A stretch of 64,000 nt of DNA from Methylophaga sp. OBS1. GTDB lineage: Bacteria; Pseudomonadota; Gammaproteobacteria; Nitrosococcales; Methylophagaceae. How positions within the stretch are numbered: position 1 is the stretch's first letter; every line of letters starts with the position of its first letter. A model generated the notes under the pieces. The model was not told where the DNA came from. It did not search any database and worked only from the letters and a program-made list of their open reading frames with translations. The position numbers were made by a program, and so were the translations under genes. The stretch is taken from assembly GCF_026319365.1 (NCBI RefSeq), contig NZ_JAPDMS010000007.1, forward strand, positions 1-64,000. Reading direction: 5' to 3'. Positions 10,112 to 20,343 of the stretch are shown one piece after another.

Positions 10112-10983
10112 GCATCCTTGTTAACCGTGATACCAAAGTCATTTGTCAGGGCTTTACCGGCAAACAGGGCAGTTTCCACTCCGAGCAGGCAATAGCCTAT
10201 GGTACCCAGTTTGTTGGTGGCGTGACACCCGGAAAAGGTGGCCAGACACATCTTGACAGGCCGGTATTTAACACCGTCCACGAGGCGGTCGCTGAGACCG
10301 GTGCCGATGCGACCATGATATACGTGCCAGCGGCGTTTGCCGCCGATGCCATTCTGGAAGCCGCCGATGCCGGTATTAGAGTCATTGCCTGTATTACCGA
10401 GGGTATACCGGTACTGGATATGTTGCGAGTTAAACACGCGCTCAGCAATAAAGATGTTCACCTGATTGGCCCTAACTGCCCCGGTCTGATCACACCGGGA
10501 GAATGCAAAATCGGTATCATGCCTGGTGCCATTCATCAGCCAGGTAAAATCGGTATTGTGTCGCGTTCGGGCACGTTGACTTATGAAGCCGTGCATCAGA
10601 CTACCCAGAATGGCCTGGGGCAAAGCACCTGTGTCGGTATCGGCGGTGATCCGATTCACGGTATCAACTTTATTGACTGTCTGCAGATGTTTGAAGACGA
10701 TCCTCAGACTGAGGGTATCGTCATGGTCGGTGAAATTGGCGGCAGTGCCGAGGAAGAGGCAGCAGCCTTTATCAAGGATCATGTCACCAAACCGGTTGTG
10801 GCGTATATTGCCGGCCTGACGGCACCAGCGGGTAAACGCATGGGCCATGCCGGCGCGATCATCAGTGGCGGCAGTGGCACTGCCGAGGCCAAACTGGCAG
10901 CGCTGGAAGCGGCGGGTGCCCGCATTGCCCGATCACCGGCAGAAATTGGTGATTGTATGCTGGCCGCGATGGATGCGAGATAA
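10108..10983 (+). CDS. sucD: Succinyl-CoA synthetase alpha subunit
   Basis: This 291-residue protein has the CoA-binding Rossmann domain ([19 protein letters not shown]), the VTPGKGGQ segment, [20 protein letters not shown] and the phospho-histidine loop [10 protein letters not shown]. It forms the alpha/beta heterodimer with SucC; the active-site histidine carries phosphate between ADP and succinyl phosphate. The ATG overlaps the sucC stop (ATGA), and nadE begins at the base directly after its TAA. Confidence 0.96.
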   Translation: MSILVNRDTKVICQGFTGKQGSFHSEQAIAYGTQFVGGVTPGKGGQTHLDRPVFNTVHEAVAETGADATMIYVPAAFAADAILEAADAGIRVIACITEGIPVLDMLRVKHALSNKDVHLIGPNCPGLITPGECKIGIMPGAIHQPGKIGIVSRSGTLTYEAVHQTTQNGLGQSTCVGIGGDPIHGINFIDCLQMFEDDPQTEGIVMVGEIGGSAEEEAAAFIKDHVTKPVVAYIAGLTAPAGKRMGHAGAIISGGSGTAEAKLAALEAAGARIARSPAEIGDCMLAAMDAR

Positions 10984-12624
10984 ATGCAGCCTCTGACGCT
11001 GGTGATGGGCCAAATCAACCCCGTAGTGGGCGATGTGGCCGGTAATGTGATGAAAATTATCACCTCTGCCCACAGGGCACGGGATGAGTTCGGCGCCGAT
11101 ATGGTGATTTATCCCGAGCTGACCCTGACCGGTTATCCGCCGGAGGACCTGCTGTTAAGACCCGGCCTGCTCAAACGCGTCAATAAAGCGCTGCAAACAC
11201 TTAAAAAACATATTCAGGGTGTTGCCGTTGTTGTCGGTCACCCCGATGGCGAAGTCAGAAAAGAGCTGTATAACGCGGCCTCGATTATCGACAATGGTGA
11301 CATTGTAGGTACCTATTTCAAACAAAAGCTGCCTAACTACAGTGTATTTGACGAAAAACGGTATTTTGTCGAGGGTAAAGAGCCCTGTGTGATTGATTTC
11401 CGCGGCATAAAAATTGGCCTCACACTGTGTGAGGATATCTGGTTTACCGAGCCCTCGCTGCAGGCGGTCGATGCCGGCGCTGAACTGATTATCAACCTCA
11501 ATGCCTCACCGTTTCGTAGTGGCAAGTGGCAATTACGCGAGGCCGAAGTCAGAAAGCGGGTGGTGGAAACCAGCGTACCGGTCATTTATGTCAACCAGGT
11601 TGGCGGGCAGGATGAATTGGTATTCGATGGCTGCTCTTTTGCCCTGAATCAACAGGGCGATAAAGTCGCGCTCGCCGCAGCATTTGAATCCGGTCTCTAC
11701 CCGATTACGATCCGCCGCACTGAAGACGGCAAGTTGCAGCTTCAGGGGGACATGACCGACAAGGAAGATGAACTGGCAATGATCTACAAAGGTCTGGTGA
11801 CGGGCCTGCGTGATTACATCCAAAAAAATCATTTCCCCGGTGTCGTGATTGGCCTGTCAGGGGGGATTGATTCAGCATTGACACTGGCATTGGCGGTAGA
11901 TGCCATTGGGGTCGATAAAGTCCATGCGGTGATGATGCCGTCCCGTTATACCTCTGAAATCAGTTTAGATGATGCCAAAGCTATGGCTGAAGGCCTCAAT
12001 GTGCAGTACAGTCTGATCTCGATTGAGCCGGTTTTTGAGCAGTTTCTGCATACCTTATCCGACCAATTTGCCGGTTTGCCGGCCGATACCACCGAAGAAA
12101 ATATCCAGGCCCGCTGCCGCGGTATTATCCTGATGGCACTATCGAACAAGTTCGGTTATATGGTCCTCTCCACCGGTAACAAAAGTGAGATGGCCGTTGG
12201 TTACTCCACACTTTATGGCGATATGGCCGGTGGTTACGCGCCACTCAAGGATGTCTATAAAACACTGGTTTATCGACTTAGTCGACACCGCAATCAACTG
12301 TCTCCGGTGATTCCTGAGCGAATTATAACCCGCCCTCCATCTGCTGAATTATCAGAAGGTCAGCTGGATCAGGACAGTCTGCCCCCATACGAACTGCTGG
12401 ATGTGATTCTGGACCGCTATATTGCTGATGACAGCTGTTTTGAGGATCTGGTGGAAGAAGGGTACGATGCGGAGATGGTTGCCAGAGTGATAAAAATGGT
12501 AGATCGTAACGAATACAAACGCCGACAGGCTCCACCGGGTATTCGTATTACCAGTCGGGCTTTCGGTCGTGACAGACGTTATCCGATCACCTCTGGCTAC
12601 ACGGTTACCTCCACAATAGAGTAA
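10984..12624 (+). CDS. nadE: Glutamine-dependent NAD+ synthetase
   Basis: This 546-residue two-domain enzyme has an N-terminal nitrilase-type glutaminase with the triad E45, K115 (QKLPNY) and C149 (LTLCEDIW). The C-terminal NAD synthetase domain carries the PP-loop SGGIDS near 292-297. It amidates deamido-NAD using glutamine-derived ammonia, the last step of NAD synthesis. It abuts sucD with no gap and is followed by glnB after nine bases, so the four genes probably form one transcript. The glutamine dependence makes co-transcription with the nitrogen sensor GlnB notable. nadB, the first enzyme of the same pathway, lies at 23-25 kb. Confidence 0.97.
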   Translation: MQPLTLVMGQINPVVGDVAGNVMKIITSAHRARDEFGADMVIYPELTLTGYPPEDLLLRPGLLKRVNKALQTLKKHIQGVAVVVGHPDGEVRKELYNAASIIDNGDIVGTYFKQKLPNYSVFDEKRYFVEGKEPCVIDFRGIKIGLTLCEDIWFTEPSLQAVDAGAELIINLNASPFRSGKWQLREAEVRKRVVETSVPVIYVNQVGGQDELVFDGCSFALNQQGDKVALAAAFESGLYPITIRRTEDGKLQLQGDMTDKEDELAMIYKGLVTGLRDYIQKNHFPGVVIGLSGGIDSALTLALAVDAIGVDKVHAVMMPSRYTSEISLDDAKAMAEGLNVQYSLISIEPVFEQFLHTLSDQFAGLPADTTEENIQARCRGIILMALSNKFGYMVLSTGNKSEMAVGYSTLYGDMAGGYAPLKDVYKTLVYRLSRHRNQLSPVIPERIITRPPSAELSEGQLDQDSLPPYELLDVILDRYIADDSCFEDLVEEGYDAEMVARVIKMVDRNEYKRRQAPPGIRITSRAFGRDRRYPITSGYTVTSTIE

Positions 12625-12972
<348 letters not shown>

Positions 12973-12991
12973 GCCTGCTGCCGTTAGAAAA

Positions 12992-13011
12992 GCGCCGGTG
13001 ATGACCGGCGC
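12992..13011 (+). terminator. GC-rich hairpin after glnB, possible terminator
   Basis: GCGCCGGT and ACCGGCGC form a perfect 8-bp stem around the loop GATG, between the convergent glnB and bamD genes. Only a weak T stretch follows (GGTCTTATC), so intrinsic termination on the plus strand is likely but not certain. Confidence 0.55.
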
Positions 13012-13020
13012 GGTCTTATC

Positions 13021-13806
13021 TCAATCAATCCTGGTCTGACGCACTTCCGCCACCCCGGTGTGTCCCGGATAGTTTAACTCCAGTACTTTCAGGGCATCCT
13101 CTGACAGATCGTTCATCCCCATCACCTTGTAGGCTTTAGCCATAATCACCAGGGCTTCAGGCATGGCTGGGGTTCTCGAATAGTTTTCAATTACGTATTT
13201 GGCTCGATTCGCGGCTGCCAGATAGGCGTCACGGCGCATATAGTAATTAGCGACATTAACCTCATGCTGTGCCAGCCGGTTTCTCAGATAAACGATGCGT
13301 TGGGTGGCGTCTTCCGCATAACGACTAGTGGGATACTGTTTGACCAGACGGGTAAAATCGCGCAAGGCATCCTCTGCCGCGCCCGGGTCCCGCTGTGATT
13401 CATCCCGGGGAATATATTTTTCAATCAGACCGATATCACGGTGGAAATTAACCAGGCCACGAAGATAAATAGCGTAATCGATGTTCGGGTTCAATGGATA
13501 AACGCGCATGAACCGATCCAGCGTTGCGATGGCGGTTTCCGGATCATCATTCTTATAGTGGGCGTAGGCGGATTCTAACAGGGCTTGCTGGGCATATTCA
13601 CCAAACGGGAAGCGGGCTTCCAGTTGTTCGTAATAGGTGATCGCGGTGGTGTAGTCGCCGAGATCCAGTGCTGCCTTGGCTTCTGCATAGACACGTTCGA
13701 CACTCCAGCTTTCGTCAGCTTTGATTTCTTCTTTTTCAAAGAAAGAACAAGCTGAGAGGCTCAGCGTGGCGAGAATTAAGATTAGTGGCAGGTAAAATTT
13801 TTTCAT
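13021..13806 (-). CDS. bamD: Outer membrane assembly lipoprotein BamD
   Basis: This 261-residue lipoprotein has the signal peptide MKKFYLPLILILATLSLSAC with lipobox cysteine C20. A run of TPR-like helical repeats follows (ALLESAYAHYKNDDPETAIATL, LRDFTRLVKQYPTSRYAEDA). BamD is an essential periplasm-facing part of the BAM complex that inserts beta-barrel proteins into the outer membrane. ATG 13806 gives the signal peptide; the upstream ATG at 13836 would add ten residues ahead of it. It is convergent with glnB and divergent from the L,D-transpeptidase gene. Confidence 0.96.
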   Translation of the reverse strand: MKKFYLPLILILATLSLSACSFFEKEEIKADESWSVERVYAEAKAALDLGDYTTAITYYEQLEARFPFGEYAQQALLESAYAHYKNDDPETAIATLDRFMRVYPLNPNIDYAIYLRGLVNFHRDIGLIEKYIPRDESQRDPGAAEDALRDFTRLVKQYPTSRYAEDATQRIVYLRNRLAQHEVNVANYYMRRDAYLAAANRAKYVIENYSRTPAMPEALVIMAKAYKVMGMNDLSEDALKVLELNYPGHTGVAEVRQTRID

Positions 13807-13961
13807 CGGCTTAGGGTACGTTAGATAAATGTCCAAGGCAAAAGATAAAAACAGGGTCTAATCTTAGCCGTTTTTGTGCATCAAAGCACGTCTTAACAGA
13901 TTATCTATTGTTGAGAATCCAGTACAATATGCCTCTTTATCTTTGCTATCAGGACTAATTC

Positions 13962-15125
13962 ATGCTCCGTCGTCTGTTGTCTCTTGCCATCGGTCTGACT
14001 TTGTCGGCACCACTCGCTGCGACCACCTTCGAAATCACTGAGCCTGGTGCCAGTGTGATCGGCCATAACATGGTGCTATACAGCCGTAATGAAGATACCC
14101 TTCTGGATATTGGTCGGCAGTTCGATCTGGGCTATCGCGATATTACAGATGCCAACCCGGACGTAGATGCCTGGTTACCGGGAGAGAATACCCCGGTCGT
14201 CTTGCCGACCCGCTACATTCTGCCGGATGGTCCCAAGGAAGGCATTGTTATCAACATTGCTGAGATGCGCCTGTTTTATTATCCCAAAACCGGCAAAGGA
14301 GAGAGACAGCAGGTTGTGACGCATCCCATCGGTATTGGCAGGGAAGGCTGGGCAACACCATTAGGTAAGGCGCGTATCACCCAGAAAATAAAAGATCCTT
14401 CCTGGACACCGCCGGCATCCATCCGTAAGGAGCATGCTGAAATGGGCGATCCTCTGCCACGTGTCGTCCCCGCCGGACCGGATAATCCTCTGGGTGCCTA
14501 TGCGATGCGTCTGTCGATGCCGGGTTACCTGCTGCACGGTACCAATAAACCTTACGGGGTTGGGCTGCGCGTCAGTCATGGCTGCATTCGCCTGTTCCCT
14601 GAAGATATCGAGAACATGTTCAATATCACGCCCAGTAATACCGGTGTGGAAATTGTCTATCAACCGCATAAAGCCGGTATCAGAAACGGTCATTTGTATC
14701 TTGAGGCACACCGCCAGCAGAAAGATATCGATACCCGTGAAGGCAATAACATGACGCCGATGGTCAAGGCGATTCTGAATGTGCAGGACCAACTGCCGGC
14801 AGATGAGCACTGGTCTTATGCTGAGACAGTGGTGCGTAAACAGCTAGGTGTGGTCAAACCATTGGGACAGCAAAAACTGGATATCGTTGAGAATCTCTGG
14901 TTTCTGCATGCCGGTGTAAATAAAAAAGCGGTGAGTAAGGTTCGTGAAGCGATGACGGCACTGAGACTGGACGACCTCTATTGGCCGGTGAGATCGGGCG
15001 CCCGTGAGGAAACCCTGATCGGTCCGTTTAATTCTCAGGAAGAAGCCAGCATTGTCGGAGAGGAAATTATGACATCGGCCGGGGTGCCAGTCTGGACTGT
15101 GCAGGTGACCAGTGATGCGCTGTGA
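13962..15125 (+). CDS. Periplasmic L,D-transpeptidase (ErfK/YbiS/YcfS/YnhG family)
   Basis: This 387-residue protein has a signal peptide (MLRRLLSLAIGLTLSAPLAA), a LysM-like segment (about residues 30-85, LLDIGRQFDLGYRDITDANPD) and a YkuD catalytic domain with the motif SHGCIRL (catalytic C208, H206). A C-terminal extension contains a region that looks like a SPOR-type fold. Enzymes of this family act on meso-diaminopimelate in peptidoglycan, either making 3-3 cross-links or attaching the C-terminal lysine of Lpp to the wall. The domain layout resembles the Lpp-attaching enzymes. The convergent neighbour 75 bases away is a small Lpp-like lipoprotein ending in lysine. Confidence 0.92.
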   Translation: MLRRLLSLAIGLTLSAPLAATTFEITEPGASVIGHNMVLYSRNEDTLLDIGRQFDLGYRDITDANPDVDAWLPGENTPVVLPTRYILPDGPKEGIVINIAEMRLFYYPKTGKGERQQVVTHPIGIGREGWATPLGKARITQKIKDPSWTPPASIRKEHAEMGDPLPRVVPAGPDNPLGAYAMRLSMPGYLLHGTNKPYGVGLRVSHGCIRLFPEDIENMFNITPSNTGVEIVYQPHKAGIRNGHLYLEAHRQQKDIDTREGNNMTPMVKAILNVQDQLPADEHWSYAETVVRKQLGVVKPLGQQKLDIVENLWFLHAGVNKKAVSKVREAMTALRLDDLYWPVRSGAREETLIGPFNSQEEASIVGEEIMTSAGVPVWTVQVTSDAL

Positions 15126-15148
15126 TTACTGCGGTGAATTGAGCACAA

Positions 15149-15180
15149 AAAAAAGCCGGAACTCATGTTCCGGCTTTTTT
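15149..15180. terminator. Bidirectional intrinsic terminator
   Basis: GCCGGAAC (15155-15162) and GTTCCGGC (15167-15174) form a perfect stem with loop TCAT, flanked by an A tract on the left and a T tract on the right. It can terminate both the L,D-transpeptidase gene (plus) and the lipoprotein gene (minus). Confidence 0.93.
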
Positions 15181-15198
15181 GCATGTGGCAAATAAAGC

Positions 15199-15498
15199 TT
15201 ATTTGCTCATGGCTTTTTCAAACATACGATCAATTTTGGCACAGCATTCTTCAACTGTTGCCATTGCTTCATCAGCAGTTTTCTGGGCGTTCATCGCAGC
15301 CAGTTCTGCATCGGTAGCAGTGCGTTGAGCTGTGTCTGCAGTGCTTTGGGCATTGCGGGCAGCAACAAGAGCAGAGTCAGCAGTTGATTGAGCTGATTCT
15401 ACAGAGGCTTTCAACGCGTCCATTTCGGCAGTGTTGGCGCAAGCGGTCAACAGAGCCAATGGCAGGATTACAGCACTCAGTTTTGCTAATGGTTTCAT
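15199..15498 (-). CDS. Small alanine-zipper outer-membrane lipoprotein, Lpp/OprI-like
   Basis: This 99-residue protein has a lipoprotein signal ending LALLTAC (C20). The mature part of 80 residues is an alanine-rich heptad coiled coil (TADSALVAARNAQSTADTAQ and similar), followed by EECC (C85-C86) and a C-terminal AMSK. It resembles the Lpp/OprI class of abundant outer-membrane lipoproteins that form helical trimers. The terminal lysine is what E. coli Lpp uses to attach to peptidoglycan; the cysteine pair is unusual. A strong AAGGAG lies upstream of the ATG, and a TATAAT-like box is at about 15540-15545 on the minus strand. It shares a terminator with the facing L,D-transpeptidase. Confidence 0.88.
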   Translation of the reverse strand: MKPLAKLSAVILPLALLTACANTAEMDALKASVESAQSTADSALVAARNAQSTADTAQRTATDAELAAMNAQKTADEAMATVEECCAKIDRMFEKAMSK

Positions 15499-15659
15499 TT
15501 TAATCTCCTTGAAAAAGTACCAGTTTAAATGGCAGGCATATTATATTGCGTATTCGCAACATAAAACATACGCTAGCAAGAAATATTTTCACTGTCCATT
15601 TATCAGACAGGCAAAATGCGAACTGTTTCTGCAAAGCTGTCTCCCCGCGGATAAATACT

Positions 15660-15668
15660 TGCTATAAT
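15660..15668 (+). promoter_or_regulatory. Extended -10 promoter upstream of suhB
   Basis: TGCTATAAT is a perfect extended -10 element about 75 bases upstream of the suhB ATG. No good -35 hexamer is visible, as is usual for extended -10 promoters. The rest of the 245-base gap between the lipoprotein and suhB shows nothing else recognisable. Confidence 0.6.
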
Positions 15669-15743
15669 TACGGCTTTTGAAATGCTCCGGTTTCCTGCTC
15701 GGGATATCCGTCTTTTCTTAACCGTTCTGGAAAAATTTGTCTT

Positions 15744-16538
15744 ATGCACCCAATGCTGAATATTGCGATCCGTGCTGCCCGCAATGCAGGCACATTGATC
15801 ATGCGATCTTTGCAACATGTCGAACACCTGGAAGTCACGACCAAAGGCCGTAACGACTACGTCTCCGATGTTGATCACCTGGTAGAGCAGGAAATTATCA
15901 AGGTCATTAAAAAGGCTTATCCCGACCATGCCATCATGGCAGAAGAATCGGGCAATGCCGGTGACAGTGATACCGTCTGGATCATTGACCCGCTGGATGG
16001 TACCACCAACTTCCTGCATAGTTTTCCGCACTTTTGTGTCTCCATTGCTGTCCGCGTCAGAGGTCGGGTGGAACATGCAGTGGTGTATGACCCACAACGC
16101 GATGAACTGTTCACTGCGAGTCGAGGTGAAGGCGCAAAACTCAATGATCGTCGCCTGCGAATCAGCAAACGCCGTGATTTGAAAGGGGCCTTACTGGCCA
16201 CCGGCTTCCCGTTTAAGTATCCTCAGCATCACACGCAATATATGGCGAGCTTTGAAGCCCTGTTTACTCAGGTGGCGGACATCCGTCGCGCCGGCTCTGC
16301 GGCACTGGATCTGGCCTACGTCGCTGCCGGCCGTATCGATGGTTACTGGGAGATCGGTCTTGAAAACTGGGATCTCGCTGCCGGCCTGTTGCTGGTGGAA
16401 GAAGCCGGCGGTCTGGTGACAGACTTTGCCGGTCAGGACAGTGTTTTCGACAAAGGCAATATCGTTGCTGCGGGATTCGGTGTCCATAAACTGATGCTGG
16501 AAGCTATCAAGCCGCATTTACAGGAACCACTCAATTAA
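15744..16538 (+). CDS. suhB: Inositol-1-monophosphatase family protein SuhB
   Basis: This 264-residue protein has the metal-binding motifs of the family: AEES (motif near 70), DPLDGTTNFLHSFP (near 86-99) and WDLAAG (near 212). SuhB hydrolyses inositol phosphates and in E. coli also takes part in rRNA antitermination complexes with NusA. Length and motifs are normal. It stands alone between the lipoprotein and typA; about 60 bases separate it from typA. Confidence 0.95.
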   Translation: MHPMLNIAIRAARNAGTLIMRSLQHVEHLEVTTKGRNDYVSDVDHLVEQEIIKVIKKAYPDHAIMAEESGNAGDSDTVWIIDPLDGTTNFLHSFPHFCVSIAVRVRGRVEHAVVYDPQRDELFTASRGEGAKLNDRRLRISKRRDLKGALLATGFPFKYPQHHTQYMASFEALFTQVADIRRAGSAALDLAYVAAGRIDGYWEIGLENWDLAAGLLLVEEAGGLVTDFAGQDSVFDKGNIVAAGFGVHKLMLEAIKPHLQEPLN

Positions 16539-16600
16539 ATCGGACCCTTGCGGGCCTCTTTACACCTGCATGCCACGCATGCCTTTACTGAATTCATTAT

Positions 16601-18433
16601 ATGACTGATACCCAAAGAGACATTTCCAAACTACGCAATATCGCCATCATTGCCCACGTCGACCATGGTAAAACCACTCTGGTTGACCAGTTGCTGAGAC
16701 AATCCGGCACCTTCGGTGAACATGAAGAGCTAACTGAGCGGGTGATGGACTCCAATGACCTGGAACGTGAGCGTGGCATTACTATCCTTTCCAAAAACAC
16801 GGCGATTCGCTGGAACGAATACCACATCAATATTGTAGACACCCCAGGCCACGCCGATTTCGGTGGTGAAGTCGAGCGTGTTCTGTCCATGGTTGATTCG
16901 GTACTGCTACTGGTGGATTCGGCAGAAGGGCCAATGCCACAAACCCGTTTTGTGACTCAGAAAGCCCTGGCGCTGGGTCTCAAGCCGATTGTGGTGATCA
17001 ATAAGATAGACAAACCGGCAGCCCGTCCCAACTGGGTGCTGGACCAGACTTTTGATCTGTTTGTGAATCTGGACGCCACCGATGAGCAACTCGACTTTGA
17101 TGTGATTTATGCATCTGGTCTGAACGGTTTCGCCAATATGGACGAAAACGTGCATGAAGGCGATATGACACCCTTGTTTGAATTAATCGTCGACAAAGTC
17201 AGCCCACCTGATGTCGATGTGGATGGTCCGTTCCGGATGCAGGTGTCTTCACTGGATTACAACAGCTACGTTGGGGTCATTGGTGTCGGCCGCGTTCAGC
17301 GTGGTCGGGTCAAAACCAATACCCCGGTCACTGTGGTTGACCGCGAAGGCAATAAACGCAACGGCCGTATTCAGCAGGTCATGGGCTTTCTGGGGCTGAA
17401 ACGTGAAGAAGTCCCCTCAGCTCAGGCTGGCGATATTATCGCTTTCACCGGTCTGGACCCACTGAACATTTCCGACACCGTCTGTGATCAGAATGCGGTT
17501 GAAGCACTGCCTCCGTTATCAGTCGATGAGCCGACCGTGACGATGACCTTCCAGGTCAATAATTCACCCTTTGCCGGTAAAGAAGGCAAGTTCATTACCT
17601 CCCGTCAGATCAAAGAACGTCTGGAGCGTGAACTGATTCATAACGTGGCGCTGCGGGTAGAACAATCCCCGACCGATCCAGACAAGTTCAAAGTATCCGG
17701 CCGTGGTGAACTGCATTTGTCCGTGCTGATTGAAAATATGCGACGGGAAGGCTTTGAGCTGGGCGTTTCCCGTCCTGAAGTAATTATTCGTGAGATCGAC
17801 GGTGAAAAACAGGAACCCTTCGAATCGGTGACCATCGATGTGGAAGACGAACATCAGGGCACCGTGATGGAAAAAATGGGTGAGCGCGGCGCTGAGATGA
17901 ATAACATGGTGCCGGATGGTAAAGGTCGGGTGCGTCTGGACTTCATTATTCCTTCGCGTGGTCTTATCGGCTTCCGTACCGAGTTTCTGACCGCCACACA
18001 GGGCACCGGTCTGATTTACAGTGTATTTGACCACTACGGTCCGATGAAGGCGGGTAATTACGGTAAACGTATCAACGGTGTACTGATCGCCAATGGCGTG
18101 GGTAAAGCGGTTGCCTTTGCTATTTTTAACCTGCAGGAAAGGGGTCGCATGTTTATCGGCCATGGTGATGAAGTCTATGAAGGCATGATCATCGGCATTC
18201 ACTCGCGTGATAATGATCTGGTGGTGAACCCGCTCAAGGGTAAACAATTAACCAATGTCCGCGCCTCAGGCAACGATGATGCTGTGACTCTGGTGCCGCC
18301 AATCCGTATGAGTCTGGAGCAGGCACTGGAGTTCATCGGTGACGATGAGTTACTGGAAGTCACCCCCAAGTCATTGCGACTGCGTAAAAAACTGTTGTTG
18401 GAGCATGAGCGTAAGCGCGCGTCCCGCGCTTAA
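16601..18433 (+). CDS. typA: Ribosome-associated GTPase TypA/BipA
   Basis: This 610-residue translational GTPase has the G1 motif AHVDHGKTT, the G3 motif [14 protein letters not shown] and the G4 motif [11 protein letters not shown] BipA-type C-terminal domain includes [11 protein letters not shown]. It acts on the 70S ribosome or 50S assembly under stress and at low temperature. Full length and intact. A clear terminator follows at 18470-18505. Confidence 0.98.
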   Translation: MTDTQRDISKLRNIAIIAHVDHGKTTLVDQLLRQSGTFGEHEELTERVMDSNDLERERGITILSKNTAIRWNEYHINIVDTPGHADFGGEVERVLSMVDSVLLLVDSAEGPMPQTRFVTQKALALGLKPIVVINKIDKPAARPNWVLDQTFDLFVNLDATDEQLDFDVIYASGLNGFANMDENVHEGDMTPLFELIVDKVSPPDVDVDGPFRMQVSSLDYNSYVGVIGVGRVQRGRVKTNTPVTVVDREGNKRNGRIQQVMGFLGLKREEVPSAQAGDIIAFTGLDPLNISDTVCDQNAVEALPPLSVDEPTVTMTFQVNNSPFAGKEGKFITSRQIKERLERELIHNVALRVEQSPTDPDKFKVSGRGELHLSVLIENMRREGFELGVSRPEVIIREIDGEKQEPFESVTIDVEDEHQGTVMEKMGERGAEMNNMVPDGKGRVRLDFIIPSRGLIGFRTEFLTATQGTGLIYSVFDHYGPMKAGNYGKRINGVLIANGVGKAVAFAIFNLQERGRMFIGHGDEVYEGMIIGIHSRDNDLVVNPLKGKQLTNVRASGNDDAVTLVPPIRMSLEQALEFIGDDELLEVTPKSLRLRKKLLLEHERKRASRA

Positions 18434-18469
18434 TCCGGTCCAAACGGCAGCTAAAAAAGGGTATCCTAA

Positions 18470-18505
18470 ACACAGGAACGAAGCGTCGTTCCTGTGTCCT
18501 TTTTA
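18470..18505 (+). terminator. Intrinsic terminator after typA
   Basis: ACACAGGAACGA (18470-18481) pairs perfectly with TCGTTCCTGTGT (18486-18497) around the loop AGCG, followed by CCTTTTT. It separates typA from the PP0621-pilS-pilR unit. Confidence 0.93.
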
Positions 18506-18517
18506 TTGAGGTGAAAG

Positions 18518-18745
18518 ATGCGCATTCTGATTCTGCTGGCCATCGGGCTGTTACTTTATATCATCATCGGAAATCTGCTCAGAAAGAGCAAAATGCCCTC
18601 TAACACCACATCCGGTGACAGCAGTCAGCGTATGGTTCGCTGTGAACATTGTGGCCTGCACATCATTGAAACAGAGGCACTGAAAGATAACAGCCAGTAT
18701 TTCTGCTCCCGTGAACATATTGAGGCCCACCGCCAGTCACGATGA
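18518..18745 (+). CDS. PP0621 family small membrane protein
   Basis: This 75-residue protein has one N-terminal helix (RILILLAIGLLLYIIIGNLL) and a soluble tail with two pairs of potential zinc ligands (CEHCGLHI, then a later cysteine in FCSREH). It matches the PP0621 family, which is commonly found directly upstream of pilS. GAGGTG precedes the ATG. The stop overlaps the pilS ATG by four bases, so the two are translationally coupled. Function is unknown. Confidence 0.82.
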   Translation: MRILILLAIGLLLYIIIGNLLRKSKMPSNTTSGDSSQRMVRCEHCGLHIIETEALKDNSQYFCSREHIEAHRQSR

Positions 18746-20343
18746 GTGCGGATGCCGCCCGACTGACTTTGCGTCAGGACCCGGCTACCTGGCGGGCACT
18801 GACGGTTTTTGCCGGTTATCGTTTTTTTCTCGCCGGCATTTTGTTCTTTGTTTTTTACTTCAAACTCCCGCCAGAATTCCTGGGCTCGGTTGATCCCCGT
18901 TTGTATGCCAGTGTCAGTCAGCTCTATCTGCTGATCGCACTGGTGCTGCTGATTTTCACGCTGAAACGCTGGGGCTATGTCGATACCCAGATCAAACTGC
19001 AACTGGTCATTGATATTGTGGCATTGACCATGCTGCTTCACGCCAGCGGCGGGCTGCAAACCGGTCTGGGCTCGTTATTGTTGGTTGTTGTCGTGGCGGG
19101 TGGCGCTTTGGTGCCGGGACGCTTGGCTGCTTTTATTGCAGCGATAGCGACACTGGCGATTCTGCTGGAAGTCAGTTACTCCCAGATTGCCGGTGATGGT
19201 GCGACTAAATACAGTCAAGCCGGACTTCTGGGTGCAACCTTTTTCGTCACGGCCTGGTTAGCGCAGTGGCTATCCAAAAAAATGCAGACGTCGGAAGTGC
19301 TGGCTGAGGAACGAGCCCGGGATGTCGCCAATCTGGCTGTGCTGAATCAGCATATCATCAGCCGTCTGCAGATCGGCGTCATGGCCCTTGACGCCCATGG
19401 TCATGTGACCCTGTTTAATGAGTCTGCCCGTCATTTGCTAGGGATAGAACGCAGTATCCCCGGTTTTAAGCTGAAACAATATGTGCCGCAACTGGCAGAA
19501 CAAATCTGGCTCTGGCAGCATCACAACCCGCAACCTTTCGAGGCTTTTCAGGCGCGACCGGATCTACCGGAAGTACGGGCCACAGCGACCAGGCTTGATA
19601 GTGGTGAAACACTGGTTTATATCGAGAATACCTCTGCGATGGCGCAACAGGCACAGCAACTCAAGCTGGCCTCGCTGGGGCGACTGACAGCCAGTATCGC
19701 TCACGAAATCCGCAACCCACTCGGCGCAATCAGCCATGCCGGTGAGTTGCTGGCAGAACAGCAAAGCCAGGATCAGGGTATGCGGAAGCTGACTGGCATC
19801 ATTCAACGCCACAGTCAGCGCGTTAACAGTATTATCGACACGATTCTGCAGATGAGTCGACGCAAAACAGTGGAACCGGCGGCAGTGGTACTTGCCACCT
19901 GGCTGGATCGCTTTGTAAGTGAGTTTCGTGAAATGAAAGCAGCGGGCGAGGAGGATATCAAACTGCGTATTGAGTCTCCGCTGGTGAAGGTTGCCATGGA
20001 TCCGGAGCAGTTACATCAGGTGATGTGGAATCTGATCGAGAATGCCTGGCATTACTCAAACCCCGATAATCCACCGCCAAGGGTTCAAGTTCGTCTTGCC
20101 AGGTCCGATGGAGAAATAGTCGTGGATGTCACCGATAATGGTCCCGGCGTGTCGCAGGCGGCGCAGGCGCATTTGTTTGAACCGTTTCATTCAGAGCGTC
20201 AGGGCGGCACCGGTCTCGGATTGTATCTGGCTCGTGAACTTTGCCAGGCCAATGGAGCGCGACTGAGCTTCCTGCCTGACGAGTTGCAAAGCAGTCGTTT
20301 TCGTATAAGCTTCCCGGGTGAATGGCAGGAATATCTCGCATGA
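18742..20343 (+). CDS. pilS: Sensor histidine kinase PilS
   Basis: This 533-residue protein has an N-terminal block of about six membrane helices (residues 20-185), a PAS-like region, a HisKA domain with phosphoacceptor H321 in IAHEIRNPLG, and an ATPase domain with N and G boxes (NLIENAWHYS, DNGPGV, GGTGLGLYLA). PilS senses pilin levels in the membrane and controls PilR. It is coupled to the upstream PP0621 gene and overlaps pilR by four bases. No pilin gene is in the window. Confidence 0.94.
   Translation: MSADAARLTLRQDPATWRALTVFAGYRFFLAGILFFVFYFKLPPEFLGSVDPRLYASVSQLYLLIALVLLIFTLKRWGYVDTQIKLQLVIDIVALTMLLHASGGLQTGLGSLLLVVVVAGGALVPGRLAAFIAAIATLAILLEVSYSQIAGDGATKYSQAGLLGATFFVTAWLAQWLSKKMQTSEVLAEERARDVANLAVLNQHIISRLQIGVMALDAHGHVTLFNESARHLLGIERSIPGFKLKQYVPQLAEQIWLWQHHNPQPFEAFQARPDLPEVRATATRLDSGETLVYIENTSAMAQQAQQLKLASLGRLTASIAHEIRNPLGAISHAGELLAEQQSQDQGMRKLTGIIQRHSQRVNSIIDTILQMSRRKTVEPAAVVLATWLDRFVSEFREMKAAGEEDIKLRIESPLVKVAMDPEQLHQVMWNLIENAWHYSNPDNPPPRVQVRLARSDGEIVVDVTDNGPGVSQAAQAHLFEPFHSERQGGTGLGLYLARELCQANGARLSFLPDELQSSRFRISFPGEWQEYLA

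Noticed and set aside
10042..10848. 268-codon open frame on the minus strand
   Set aside because: Antisense to sucC/sucD, whose motifs are complete; no family resemblance.
8939..10983. Serine-cycle malate thiokinase (mtkA/mtkB) instead of sucC/sucD
   Set aside because: No serine-cycle genes (mcl, glyA, hprA, sga) are adjacent, and the sequence reads like ordinary SucCD. A phylogeny would settle it.
17564..18247. 227-codon open frame on the minus strand
   Set aside because: Antisense to typA; low-complexity His/Phe/Thr-rich translation typical of a complementary frame.
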